From contig JALOTO010000020.1 in NCBI GenBank assembly GCA_025457845.1, forward strand, positions 1 through 15,959: a stretch of 15,959 bases of DNA, written 5' to 3'. This DNA is from Thermoplasmata archaeon. GTDB lineage: Archaea; Thermoplasmatota; Thermoplasmata; UBA10834. The translations under genes and the position numbers were made by a program. This document shows positions 6,492 through 14,786 of this stretch, one piece after another (positions within the stretch are counted from its first letter, which is position 1; each line of letters opens with the position of its first letter). The notes under the pieces were generated by a model. The model did no database searches. It had not been told where the DNA came from and saw only the letters and a program-made list of their open reading frames with translations.

Positions 6492-7394
6492 ATGAAGATG
6501 TTGGAGCAGGTTTTCGAGAAGGGCCTCCTGTACGGCCTCAAGATGCCGTCGTCATACACCTCCCTGGAGCAGCAGTCGATCAAGACCCTCACCGAGGGGC
6601 TGGCCACGTACCCGAAGGCCCTGAAGATGTTCCAGATGCTGCAGACCGATCCTGAGGTCGACGCGCTCCTCAACATGGCCAACTTCATCGCGGTGAGGAA
6701 GCTCGGGTACAACGATCACGGACCGATCCATGCGAGGATAGTCGCCGCGAACGGCGTGAGGCTCCTGCGCATCATCCTCGACAGCGGCACGGTCGACGTC
6801 GACTGCATCAAGGGGCTGGGCATGACCGAGGACGACGCCCATCTCATAGTCGTCGCCGGGTGCATGCTCCACGACATAGGCAACGCCATACACAGGAACC
6901 AGCACGAGATATCGAGCATCATCTGCGCCAAGGGCGTGCTCGACCGCATGCTGCCTGAGATATACAACGACGTCAGCCGGAGGGTCGCGGTCACCACCCA
7001 GATACTGCACACTCTCTACTCGCACGACGAGGGGGCGAACGCGCTCACCATCGAGGCCGCGATCGTGGTCATAGCCGACGGCTGCGACATAACGAAGGGC
7101 AGGGGTAGGCTGTCGTTCGATCTCGGCAAGCACGACATCCACTCGGTCTCCGCCCTCTCCATCGAATCAGTCGACATACGCAAGGGCGCGGACAAGCTCA
7201 TCGAGATATACGTCAACATGACCAACTCCGCGGGGATATACCAGGTGCAGGAAACCCTCGGGTCCAAGGTCGCCGCGAGCCCGCTCAGGGACCATGTGGA
7301 GATCGTGGCCGCCCTCACGCCCTCGAAGGCCCCGCCCGAGATGAAGGTCCTCGACAGGATAGTCTTCTCCAACGGGAAGTACAGGAACATCTAG
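6492..7394 (+). CDS. HD-domain metal-dependent hydrolase
   Basis: The 300-residue protein has the HD-superfamily metal-site pattern. Candidate ligands are H76 and H80 (YNDHGPIHARIV), H127-D128 (GCMLHDIGNAIH), H134/H138 and D196/D199 (VVIADGCDITKGRG). HD proteins hydrolyse phosphate esters such as nucleotides, cyclic nucleotides or 2',3'-cyclic ends; no added domain points to a substrate here. It resembles archaeal 'predicted HD hydrolase' proteins. The Asp-rich ADGCDITKGR motif followed by a small C-terminal domain, and the absence of a tRNA-nucleotidyltransferase or GAF/PAS part, suggest a stand-alone enzyme. ATG 6492 is preferred over an in-frame ATG at 6384 because the extra 36 residues look non-coding (poor third-position G/C, Pro/Cys-rich). 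The stop overlaps that of the convergent transporter gene. Confidence 0.85.
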   Translation: MKMLEQVFEKGLLYGLKMPSSYTSLEQQSIKTLTEGLATYPKALKMFQMLQTDPEVDALLNMANFIAVRKLGYNDHGPIHARIVAANGVRLLRIILDSGTVDVDCIKGLGMTEDDAHLIVVAGCMLHDIGNAIHRNQHEISSIICAKGVLDRMLPEIYNDVSRRVAVTTQILHTLYSHDEGANALTIEAAIVVIADGCDITKGRGRLSFDLGKHDIHSVSALSIESVDIRKGADKLIEIYVNMTNSAGIYQVQETLGSKVAASPLRDHVEIVAALTPSKAPPEMKVLDRIVFSNGKYRNI

Positions 7395-8245
7395 AGCGCG
7401 AAGAGCGGGATGCACGCGAACAGCATCGCCAGCGCTATGTACTGCCGTGCGGTCAGCTTCTCCTTCAGCCGGACCTTTGCCACGAGTACGGTCACTATCG
7501 GGTACAGGTTCGTCACGGGCGAGACTATCGAGACGGGGCCGCTGTCGAAGGAGACGTAGAGCGTTATGCCCCCGAGGGCGAGGAAGACGAGGGAGATGAC
7601 GAGTATCGTCCGGCCGTCCGCCGGCACGTGCAGCTTCCCCTTGGAGGTGCCGAGCCAATAGATGGTCCAGATCGCTGGGTTCACCAGGGCGAACACGAGG
7701 AGGAAGTTCGTGTTCCCGATCTCCCCCAGCACGTCCTTGGCGAGGACGGCGGAGGTGCCCCAGAGGAAGAAGGCGCAGAGGGCGAGCACGAGCCCCTTCC
7801 TCTCGGTCCGCTGCCCGTCCCCGTTGCCGGATGCGTATGTGAACAGGAGCACGCTGGTCACGGTCAGCGCGATGGCCAACCCCTCGAACACGCCCAGGCT
7901 CTCTCCGAGGAAGATGATGGCCAGGAGCACTGTCCACGGAGCGTATGCCCCTGCGACCGTGCCCACTATGCTGATCTTGCCGTGCCTCATGGACTCGTAG
8001 TACGCGACGTAGGCCAGGCCGGAGAGGGACGCCGCGAACGCCGCGGAGAGCCATGTCATCATCGGGAAGGATGCCCCCCCGTGGAATACGAGCCAATACG
8101 CCGAGAACATCAGGAGCACGACTACGCCGAACAGGAAGGAGTAGTCCGCGGAGGATACCCCGGACCTGCTCTCCTTCGCGAAGACCTGGCCGAAGCCGCA
8201 GAGGAAGATCGTCCCGAGGGTGAAGGGCAGCCAGAGCAGCTCCAT
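7391..8245 (-). CDS. EamA/DMT-family membrane transporter
   Basis: The 284-residue protein consists almost wholly of about ten hydrophobic segments in two repeats of five helices, the drug/metabolite transporter layout. The repeats meet around YASGNGDGQRTERKG, a charged cytoplasmic loop. Family marks include SLSGLAYVAYYESMRHGKISIVG in the first repeat and FLWGTSAVLAKDVLGEIG with GPVSIVSPVTNLYPIVTVL in the second; the latter is the typical end of EamA repeats, as is the short tail after LKEKLTARQYIALAML. The family exports or imports small metabolites, amino acids or sugars; the substrate cannot be read from sequence. ATG 8245 is preceded by an in-frame TTG at 8248. The TAG stop shares CTAG (7391-7394) with the opposing HD gene. 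Confidence 0.9.
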   Translation of the reverse strand: MELLWLPFTLGTIFLCGFGQVFAKESRSGVSSADYSFLFGVVVLLMFSAYWLVFHGGASFPMMTWLSAAFAASLSGLAYVAYYESMRHGKISIVGTVAGAYAPWTVLLAIIFLGESLGVFEGLAIALTVTSVLLFTYASGNGDGQRTERKGLVLALCAFFLWGTSAVLAKDVLGEIGNTNFLLVFALVNPAIWTIYWLGTSKGKLHVPADGRTILVISLVFLALGGITLYVSFDSGPVSIVSPVTNLYPIVTVLVAKVRLKEKLTARQYIALAMLFACIPLFAL

Positions 8246-8266
8246 CAAGGGGCGGATACCACGGGG

Positions 8267-8277
8267 ATAGAAATAAC
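8267..8277 (-). promoter_or_regulatory. TATA-like element of the EamA transporter gene
   Basis: GTTATTTCTAT on the minus strand, centred about 27 nt before ATG 8245. It lies in the 43-bp gap behind the MJ1316 gene, so the transporter can be transcribed on its own. Confidence 0.45.
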
Positions 8278-8291
8278 GTTCGCCGTGTCCC

Positions 8292-8546
8292 TCACCCGGT
8301 CCCGCCCGCCTTCCCCTTCCTCTCGAAGAGCGTTCTGCCCTTGTGGTCGATCCTCAGCACCCTATGGTACGGGATGCTCGCGTCCGCGGTCTCGAAGAAC
8401 AGGCTGCCGAGTTGGCAGATGGCCGCCCCATCCACCTTCGCTCTGTCGTCGGGTGCCCCCCTGTGGACGTACCAGACGGTCGTCCCGGCGAGCCCGCCTT
8501 CCTCGGACCACCTGATCATGTTGAGCACATCCCTAGGATAGACCAT
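8292..8546 (-). CDS. MJ1316/DUF504 (UPF0248) domain protein
   Basis: The 84-residue protein matches the MJ1316 domain over its whole length: RDVLNMIRW at the N-terminus, then VHRGAPDD, LFFETADASIPYHRVLRIDHKG and a basic tail. The conserved His-Arg of IPxHR is present. The domain has been proposed to recognise cyclic-phosphate RNA ends, because in eukaryotes it is fused to LigT-like 2H phosphoesterases and nucleotidyltransferases; that role is a prediction from fusions, not a demonstrated activity. Here it stands alone, upstream of and co-directional with the EamA transporter. A TATA-like element about 27 nt before ATG 8546 implies its own nearly leaderless transcript. Confidence 0.82.
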   Translation of the reverse strand: MVYPRDVLNMIRWSEEGGLAGTTVWYVHRGAPDDRAKVDGAAICQLGSLFFETADASIPYHRVLRIDHKGRTLFERKGKAGGTG

Positions 8547-8568
8547 CGGATGAGAATCGGAGTCAGCA

Positions 8569-8578
8569 GGATATTACC
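8569..8578 (-). promoter_or_regulatory. TATA-like element of the MJ1316-domain gene
   Basis: GGTAATATCC on the minus strand, centred about 27 nt before ATG 8546, the spacing of a leaderless archaeal promoter. Confidence 0.45.
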
Positions 8579-8653
8579 GTTCCCCGCCCGCCTCGGAAGG
8601 CATGCACGCATCTGTGCGTCGCGGCCTCGCAGACCCCGTCCCTGGTTTGCACC

Positions 8654-8662
8654 TTTATATAG
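8654..8662 (+). promoter_or_regulatory. Strong TATA box of the PKD solute-binding protein gene
   Basis: TTTATATAG is the best match in the window to the archaeal TATA consensus. It predicts transcription start near 8685 and a leader of about 50-60 nt. Confidence 0.7.
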
Positions 8663-8728
8663 CATGTCGCACGTTCGGTACCTTAAGTGGCCAGTCCTCA
8701 TTTCGCTGGCCCGTTCGAGCCAAGACTT

Positions 8729-8737
8729 AGGTGGGGG
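8729..8737 (+). promoter_or_regulatory. SD-like sequence that favours the TTG start at 8743
   Basis: AGGTGGGGG matches the archaeal 16S rRNA 3' end (GGTGG core) and ends 5 nt before TTG 8743. The in-frame GTG at 8731 lies inside this motif, so it is unlikely to be the initiator. Confidence 0.5.
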
Positions 8738-8742
8738 ATAGA

Positions 8743-11700
8743 TTGGATACTTCAGCTACCTCAAGAGCTGTGCGTTTGTTAGCAGTGTCGGCCGCGATCG
8801 TGCTTGCGTTCTCCATGGTCCCGGCGTCGCTCTTCACGAGCGGCCCCGTGGGCGAGGCGTCGGCGCAGGACGGCTACTATGTGCGCGTCGGTTTCCAGCA
8901 GGACTTCTCCAACTGGAACCCGCTGGCCATCGAGATGGTCTCTGACTACGTGGCCTGTTACCTGATATACAGCGTGCTTTTCCAGTTCGACGAGGACTGG
9001 AACGAAGTCGTAGGAGACCTGGCGACCGACTGGTACCAGGTCACGCACTCCGGCGGGAACATGACCACTGTCGTGAACATCACCGAGAACGCGTACTTCC
9101 GGAACGCGGCCGACCCGATGAACATGGACCACCAGCTGACCGCGTACGACGTCGAGTACACGTACGAGCTCGTCATGAGCCACCCCGGCGGCACCTGGGA
9201 CTACTACCTCTACGATGTCACGGGAGTGAACGCGACCGGGGAGTTCCAGGTCTCAATCGATACATCGTACACGAAGGCCACCCTCATCGAGGACCTCGTC
9301 TGGATACCGATCCTGCCGATGTACCAGTGGGAGACCATACTCGAATCACAGCTCCTTAAGGCGATGACCCCTGACTCTCTGATCGGCAGCGGGCCGTTCT
9401 ACTTCGACTCGATGGTCAAGAACTCATGGTACGAGTTCACCACGGCCCCCAACTATCACGGCGAGGCCGACTACGGCGAAGCGAGGGACATCGACATCGA
9501 CGGCATCATCTACTCTATCTACACCGAGCCGTCCGCGATGGTCATCGCCATGAACGACGCTGCCGTCGACACCGCCGTGTTCAGTGGTAACGCCAACAAC
9601 TTCCAGGACGAGGTAGGTGTCGGGTCCGTCTATCCCGTGCAGAAGGCCGTGTGCCAGGAGATGGGCATCATCGACATCGCGATCAACGCGATACCGGTGG
9701 AATTCAGGACGTCGAACTACGGCAACGGCAACCCGCTCCTGCTCGATCCCGCCGTCCGGCTGGCGATCGCGATGACCCTGGACAAGCAGTTCATCGTCGA
9801 CTCGCTCATGCTCGGCTATCCAGTGGTGGCCGATTCCGTCATAGACCCGGGGTACTGGCACCTCGATGTCACCGAGAACGCCTATTCCTATGACCCTGCT
9901 GCCGCGCGAGACATCCTGCTCGACGCTGGCTATGTCGACTCCGGCGACGGAATACTCGAGGCGACCGCCGAAGCATGGCCCGTCGTCAACGGCTGGGCGA
10001 GCGAAGGCGACCGGCTCGAGTTCGCCCTGGAGGCGCCCGACACGGACCCGAGCTACGCGTCGATAGGCAATTCGTGGGTCGGATGGGCGGACGACGCCGG
10101 CATACAGTTCACATACACGACGAGGGCCGAGGGTGTGATGGTCTCAGACGCATGGTACCAGGCGGACTACGATGTCTGGATATGGGCCTGGCTCTGGGGA
10201 CCCGAGCCGCTCTCCAACCTGGCGGTCTGGCTGACCTCCGAGATCAGGGAGGGCGGCAACAACTGCCAGATGCCGATGGGTGAATGGTACTACGACTGGA
10301 CGAACTACACGGACGCCCCCGAGGAGTGGGGCATAGTGGGTCCGTACTCGTCCTTCGACCAGAACCTCACGCTCGGACAGAGCACCCTCGACAAGGCCGA
10401 GAGGCAGCAGATCGTGTTCGACCTCCAGCAGATGATATACGACTCCTACACGGAGATACCGCCGTTCTACCCGCTCGGGCTCTATGCCTGGCACGAGAAC
10501 AACTATGTCAACTGGGGTAACTGGGACGACCACGTGGGGAGGAGCACCACCTCAGACCTGCTGTGGCTCTGGTACGACCTCGAGCCGTCGGGCGGCAACC
10601 AGATGCCAGTCTTCGACACGCCGCTGCTCACCGACTACCAGCCAATCATCGACGAGCCGATCACCTTCACGGTGAGCGTGCACGACCCCGAGGGCGACCC
10701 GATGGAGCTCACATGGAACTTCGGGGACGGATCGGACCCGGCGTACAACAACAGCGCGGGAGGCTCCAGCGAGCCAGCGACCTTCACCCAGACGCACACC
10801 TACACAGAGCTTGCATCGGACGGGCTCGCAATGAACGTCACGGCCTACGACGGTTCCGTGAACGCGACCTCGAGGGCGACCGTCTACGTCCTGTCAGTGC
10901 CGGACGCCGTACCCTCCATAACCAGGCCTGTCCTTTCAGACCCGCTCGACATGGTATATGTGGGCGAATCGTCCACCTGGTCGGTCGGGGTGACGGATGC
11001 CGAGGCCACCGAGGTCACCGTGACCTGGGACTGGGGCGACGGCACCTACGACACGACTGTGCACACGCCGTCGACGCCCGGAGATGAGGTCATCGACACC
11101 GCCGTGCACGCCTGGGACTACGTCGGGACATTCGACGTGGAGCTGTTCGTCTGGGACGGTTCGGACCTGCCCGGGCACAACATCTCCGGAGGAGTGTTCC
11201 CGTATGAGGTCATAGAGAACACCCCGCCCACGGATCCCGTGATCGGTTCAATAAGCGCCAACTCCGGCGTGTGGGTCGAGTGCGTGGCTTCGAGCAGCGA
11301 CCTCGACGCCGACGAGCTGACCTTCACCTGGGACTTCGGCAGCGGGGTCTACAACGTGACCTCGGCGACCCCGGCGACGGGGACCGAGGCGGCGACCTCC
11401 ATCGTGATGCACCTGTGGTCCGCTGCGGGCAGCTACCCCGTGACCGTCTGGGTCGACGACGGCGAGGACCACAATGTCTCAGCGTCTGTCACGGCCGAGA
11501 TCCTTGGGCCGGGCGTCGAAGTTCCCCCTGGCTCCGAGCTCCTGGTGATAACGCCGACCCCGGCGTATGTCGGGGCGACGGTGACCTTCGACGCGAGCGC
11601 CGTTGACACGAACTCGGACGCGCTGACGTTCTACATCGAGTTCGGCGACGGCGAGGCGGAGGTCGAGACGACGGACGGCGGGACCACCCTCAGCCAGGCC

Positions 11701-12591
11701 GTGCAGTTCGAGCACGTCTACGAGTCGGAGGACATCTACAGCGTCGTGCTATACGTGGACGACGGATCCGGCCTCGCTGGTCACAACATCAGCGTCTCGG
11801 CCGATCTATCGGTCGTTGAGTTCGTCAACTCCCCGCCGTGGCTGCAGCTCGCCTCCTCGACCAGCGCCATGTACAACAGGACCGTGACCCTCACACCGTC
11901 GGTGTGCAGGGACAACGACACGGACCCGCTCACGGTCTGGTACGACTGGGGCGACGGGACCGACCTGAGCATGGGCGAGGGCGAGTTCTACGCTGGCACC
12001 CACGTCTACGAGGCGGTGGGCGAGTTCGATGTCGTCGTGCACGCCGATGACGGGACCGGTCTGGACGACCACAACGTCAGCGCCACGGTCGTCATGACGG
12101 TGAGCGAGAACCTGAGGCCGAGCTTCAACGGCTCGGCCGTGATGACCCCTTCAGGACCATACGAAGAGGGCGCAGTCATCACCTTCACCTTCGAGTTCAA
12201 GGACTACGAGGGTGACACCGTCAACATAACGGTGGACTTCGGCGACGGCTCCGACGTGGAGGTTCTCACCTTCGAGCCCGAGGCGAACGTCTGGACGACA
12301 GAGAGCGTGGAGCACACGTACGCGGAGGGCAGCTCCGACCCGTACGTCGTGACCATCACCGCGGACGACGGGATGATGGACTTCCACTCCGTCAAGACCT
12401 GGCAGTCCCTGACGACCTCGGTCACGGTCGAGCCTCCGGAGGAGAGCGACATCCTGCTCTATGTGGCCGTGGGCGCGATCCTGCTGGTCGTCCTGGGCCT
12501 TGTCGCCTACATGGTCCTCAAGAAGAAGAAGAAGGGCGACGAGGGTCCGGGCGGCATGGAAGGCACTGCCCCTCCTCCGCCACCGCAGTGA
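8743..12591 (+). CDS. Secreted, membrane-anchored solute-binding protein (SBP_bac_5-like) with six PKD domains
   Basis: The 1282-residue protein begins with a signal peptide (SRAVRLLAVSAAIVLAFSMVPASLF) with probable cleavage near ASAQD. Residues about 45-615 are a family-5 peptide/oligosaccharide-binding protein of ABC systems (YVRVGFQQDFSNWNPL; SLIGSGPFYF; PAVRLAIAMTLDKQFIVDSLMLGY; AERQQIVFDLQQMIYD; EIPPFYPLGLYAWH). Six PKD-type Ig-like modules follow, each with a DFGDG/DWGDG-like signature: NFGDGSD, WDWGDGTY, WDFGSGVY, IEFGDGEA, YDWGDGTD and VDFGDGSD. A hydrophobic anchor lies at about 1236-1259, then five lysines and a PPPPPPQ tail in the cytoplasm. N-x-S/T sites are frequent, as expected for glycosylated archaeal surface proteins. 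PKD modules probably act as a stalk that lifts the binding domain through the S-layer. No permease or ATPase gene is in the window. Confidence 0.93.
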   Translation: MDTSATSRAVRLLAVSAAIVLAFSMVPASLFTSGPVGEASAQDGYYVRVGFQQDFSNWNPLAIEMVSDYVACYLIYSVLFQFDEDWNEVVGDLATDWYQVTHSGGNMTTVVNITENAYFRNAADPMNMDHQLTAYDVEYTYELVMSHPGGTWDYYLYDVTGVNATGEFQVSIDTSYTKATLIEDLVWIPILPMYQWETILESQLLKAMTPDSLIGSGPFYFDSMVKNSWYEFTTAPNYHGEADYGEARDIDIDGIIYSIYTEPSAMVIAMNDAAVDTAVFSGNANNFQDEVGVGSVYPVQKAVCQEMGIIDIAINAIPVEFRTSNYGNGNPLLLDPAVRLAIAMTLDKQFIVDSLMLGYPVVADSVIDPGYWHLDVTENAYSYDPAAARDILLDAGYVDSGDGILEATAEAWPVVNGWASEGDRLEFALEAPDTDPSYASIGNSWVGWADDAGIQFTYTTRAEGVMVSDAWYQADYDVWIWAWLWGPEPLSNLAVWLTSEIREGGNNCQMPMGEWYYDWTNYTDAPEEWGIVGPYSSFDQNLTLGQSTLDKAERQQIVFDLQQMIYDSYTEIPPFYPLGLYAWHENNYVNWGNWDDHVGRSTTSDLLWLWYDLEPSGGNQMPVFDTPLLTDYQPIIDEPITFTVSVHDPEGDPMELTWNFGDGSDPAYNNSAGGSSEPATFTQTHTYTELASDGLAMNVTAYDGSVNATSRATVYVLSVPDAVPSITRPVLSDPLDMVYVGESSTWSVGVTDAEATEVTVTWDWGDGTYDTTVHTPSTPGDEVIDTAVHAWDYVGTFDVELFVWDGSDLPGHNISGGVFPYEVIENTPPTDPVIGSISANSGVWVECVASSSDLDADELTFTWDFGSGVYNVTSATPATGTEAATSIVMHLWSAAGSYPVTVWVDDGEDHNVSASVTAEILGPGVEVPPGSELLVITPTPAYVGATVTFDASAVDTNSDALTFYIEFGDGEAEVETTDGGTTLSQAVQFEHVYESEDIYSVVLYVDDGSGLAGHNISVSADLSVVEFVNSPPWLQLASSTSAMYNRTVTLTPSVCRDNDTDPLTVWYDWGDGTDLSMGEGEFYAGTHVYEAVGEFDVVVHADDGTGLDDHNVSATVVMTVSENLRPSFNGSAVMTPSGPYEEGAVITFTFEFKDYEGDTVNITVDFGDGSDVEVLTFEPEANVWTTESVEHTYAEGSSDPYVVTITADDGMMDFHSVKTWQSLTTSVTVEPPEESDILLYVAVGAILLVVLGLVAYMVLKKKKKGDEGPGGMEGTAPPPPPQ

Positions 12592-12636
12592 GCCCGCGAG
12601 GAACGAAACCCCACAAACCCGTTCCAGTCTTCTATT
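12592..12636. other. Short gap between convergent genes
   Basis: These 45 bp separate the binding-protein stop from the oligopeptidase stop. The only termination-like signs are a pyrimidine-rich run on + (GTCTTCTATTTC) and GGGTTTGTGGGGTTTCG on -. No hairpin is evident. Confidence 0.3.
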
Positions 12637-14718
12637 TCACTCCCTGATGCCCACGCTGTCGAGGAGGAACGTCATCCAGAGCGCCGTCTCCCCTGCGTGG
12701 TCGTACCTGCCGGATGCACCGCTGTGCCCCTGGACGATGCCCGTGACCAGCAGCAGGAGGTTGTCGTCGAGCTTGAGGTCCCTCATCTTGGCGACCCATT
12801 TGACCGGCTCCCAGTAAGGGACCCTCGGGTCGTTCATCCCCGCCGTGACAAGCATCCTCGGATACTCCTTCCTGGAGGTGCAGTCGTACGGCGAGTAGGC
12901 CTTCATGTACCAGTACTGGTCCTCTATCGACGGGTCCCCGAATTCCTCGCACTCGCCGGGCACGAGGGGGATGGTGTGGTCCAGCTGCGTCGTCACGACG
13001 TCCACGAACGGGACCTCGGCGACGACCGCCCTGAAGAGGTCGGGGCGCATGTTGGTGACGGCGCCCATGAGCAGCCCGCCAGCGCTCCTGCCCCTGATGG
13101 TGAGTCTCTCCCGCGAGGTGTAGCCGTTGCGGGTCAGGTGCTCCGCGACCGCTATGAAGTCGGAGAACGTGGCGACCTTGTTAAGCATGGCCCCCTGCTT
13201 GTGCCAGGCGCCTCCCATGTCGCCGCCGCCCCTGATCTGCGCCCTCGCGTAGATGAAGCCGCGGTCGACCAGGCTGAGAGCGTCCGGGTCGAACTCGGGT
13301 GCCGGCCCCTCGAAGTCGCCGTAGGAGCCGTAGCCGTAGAGGAGCATGGGGCTGCTCCCGTCCAGCGCGGTCCCCTTCCTCATGAGGACGAAGACCGGTA
13401 TCATGGCCCCGTCCATGGCCCTGGCGAACAGCCTCGAGGCCTCGTACGCGGACGGGTCGTATCCAGGGATCGCGTCCTTGCGAAGCTCGGTGAGCGTGCG
13501 CTTCCTCATGTCGTACTCGAAGACGGTCTTCGGCGTCTGCATCGACGAGTATGTGAACTTGAGCTTGTCGGTCTTGAACCGAGTGTTCTCCCACGGGGTG
13601 ACCCAGGAGAGTTCCTCGGGGAGGGCGACCGAATGCTCCTCGCCCGTCGTCCTGACCATGATCCTGATGCCGCAGAGGCCTCCCCGCCTCTCGAAGATCG
13701 CCAGGTGCCCTTCGAAGACCTCGATCCAGGGGATGGGTTCGCTGACCGAGATGGCGACATCCTTCCTGTGGTGGAGTACGGTCTTCCAGTTCTCCCTCCT
13801 CGGGTCCGTGTCGGGCGCCTCGAACAGCTCGTAGTTCTCCGCGTCCTCGTTGCTGGCTATGTAGAACCTGTCCCCGGCATGGACGGCGTAGTAGCGCACG
13901 CCGTGCTTCCTGGGATGGAGGACCTTGAACTCGTCGTCGGGCACGTCCGCATCCACGTAGAGGACCTCCGACGTGGTCATGCTGGACGTGGCCAGTATGA
14001 TGAAGTCGTCGGTCTTCGACCGAGAGAGGACCATGTACTCGTGCCTCGCGTCCTCCTCGTGGTAGACGACCTGGTCCTTCCCGGCGTCCGTGCCCAGCAC
14101 GTGCCTGAGGACCTTGTGCGGCCTGTGCGTCTCGTCGAAGATGATGTAGTAGATGGCGCTCCCGTCATTGGTCCATTCGAAGGTGTCGAGGTTGTGGAGG
14201 ACGTCTTCCAGGAACACGCCTGACTCCAGGTCCTTGACCCTCAGGTCCATCCTCTCGGAGCCGTCTGTGTCTGCGGCGAAGGCCAGCTTCGTGTTGTCCG
14301 GACTCGGCTTCACCGCCCCGATGCTGAAGAACTCGTGCCCCTCCGCGACCTCGTTCTCGTCCAGGACCAGCTCCTCGTCCGAGGCCGCGTCGGCCATCCT
14401 CCTCGTGTGCCGGCGGTACTGCTTGCCAGGGACAGTCCTGCTCTGGTACAGGAACCCGTTCCTGTCGACAGGTGGCATGGGCTCGTCGTCCGACATGCGG
14501 GCCACGATCTCCGACCTCACCTTCTCCCTGAGGCCGGCGAGGTGTGCCATCGCGGCCTTCGCGTACTCGTTCTCCGCCTGCACGTAGGCGATGACGTCAG
14601 GGTCGGAATGGTCCCTGACCCAGTAGTACGGGTCAGTCCTCACATCGCCATGGGCAGCGAGCCTCTCCAGAACCTTCTTCGCCTTCGGCGGCCGGGGGGC
14701 CGAGTCAACTTCCGCCAC
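12637..14718 (-). CDS. ptrB: Oligopeptidase B, prolyl-oligopeptidase family S9A
   Basis: The 693-residue protein has the usual length and layout: a beta-propeller (about 70-410) followed by an alpha/beta-hydrolase domain. The catalytic triad is S545 (GRSAGGLLMG), D630 (GMNDPRVPYWEP) and H665 (GHSGASGRYD). The stretches VPFVDVVTTQLDHTIPL, WYMKAYSPYDC and DDNLLLLVTGI are close to bacterial PtrB, which cleaves peptides below about 30 residues after Arg or Lys. The Glu-Glu after PGECEEFGDP fits the acidic S1 pocket of oligopeptidase B rather than prolyl oligopeptidase. No signal peptide is seen, so it is cytosolic. GTG 14718 gives MAEVDSAPRPPKAKKV..., as in the family, and a TATA-like element lies 27 nt upstream. 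The frame stays open far upstream, but that part lies antisense-offset within the flavodiiron gene. Confidence 0.94.
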   Translation of the reverse strand: MAEVDSAPRPPKAKKVLERLAAHGDVRTDPYYWVRDHSDPDVIAYVQAENEYAKAAMAHLAGLREKVRSEIVARMSDDEPMPPVDRNGFLYQSRTVPGKQYRRHTRRMADAASDEELVLDENEVAEGHEFFSIGAVKPSPDNTKLAFAADTDGSERMDLRVKDLESGVFLEDVLHNLDTFEWTNDGSAIYYIIFDETHRPHKVLRHVLGTDAGKDQVVYHEEDARHEYMVLSRSKTDDFIILATSSMTTSEVLYVDADVPDDEFKVLHPRKHGVRYYAVHAGDRFYIASNEDAENYELFEAPDTDPRRENWKTVLHHRKDVAISVSEPIPWIEVFEGHLAIFERRGGLCGIRIMVRTTGEEHSVALPEELSWVTPWENTRFKTDKLKFTYSSMQTPKTVFEYDMRKRTLTELRKDAIPGYDPSAYEASRLFARAMDGAMIPVFVLMRKGTALDGSSPMLLYGYGSYGDFEGPAPEFDPDALSLVDRGFIYARAQIRGGGDMGGAWHKQGAMLNKVATFSDFIAVAEHLTRNGYTSRERLTIRGRSAGGLLMGAVTNMRPDLFRAVVAEVPFVDVVTTQLDHTIPLVPGECEEFGDPSIEDQYWYMKAYSPYDCTSRKEYPRMLVTAGMNDPRVPYWEPVKWVAKMRDLKLDDNLLLLVTGIVQGHSGASGRYDHAGETALWMTFLLDSVGIRE

Positions 14719-14740
14719 GGGACCTGATTGGCTGACGTGT

Positions 14741-14748
14741 AGATTAAG
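14741..14748 (-). promoter_or_regulatory. TATA-like element of oligopeptidase B
   Basis: TTAATCT with flanking A/T bases on the minus strand, centred about 27 nt before GTG 14718. This implies independent, nearly leaderless transcription although the flavodiiron gene lies just upstream. Confidence 0.45.
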
Positions 14749-14753
14749 AAGTC

Positions 14754-14775
14754 GGCGCCCGTCGCGACGGGCGCC
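14754..14775. repeat. 22-bp perfect palindrome between the flavodiiron and oligopeptidase B genes
   Basis: GGCGCCCGTCG followed by its exact reverse complement. As RNA it can form a 9-bp GC stem with a CGCG loop. It begins 11 nt after the flavodiiron stop and abuts the BRE position of the oligopeptidase promoter, so it may be a 3'-end hairpin or an operator. The T tract behind it on the minus strand is weak (GACTTCTT). Confidence 0.5.
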
Positions 14776-14786
14776 TTTGCGTCCAG

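Noticed and set aside
3712..7394. TAG read through as pyrrolysine
   Set aside because: All four TAG codons sit where the protein families end and coincide with convergent stop overlaps. No gene has an internal TAG, and no pyl genes are visible.
10600..12430. PKD region as a DNA tandem repeat
   Set aside because: The modules are related only at protein level; the DNA copies are too diverged to count as a nucleotide repeat.
12697..14223. 508-codon open frame on the + strand opposite oligopeptidase B
   Set aside because: No recognisable motif, and its composition mirrors the codon bias of the opposite gene; the minus strand has a full S9A catalytic triad.
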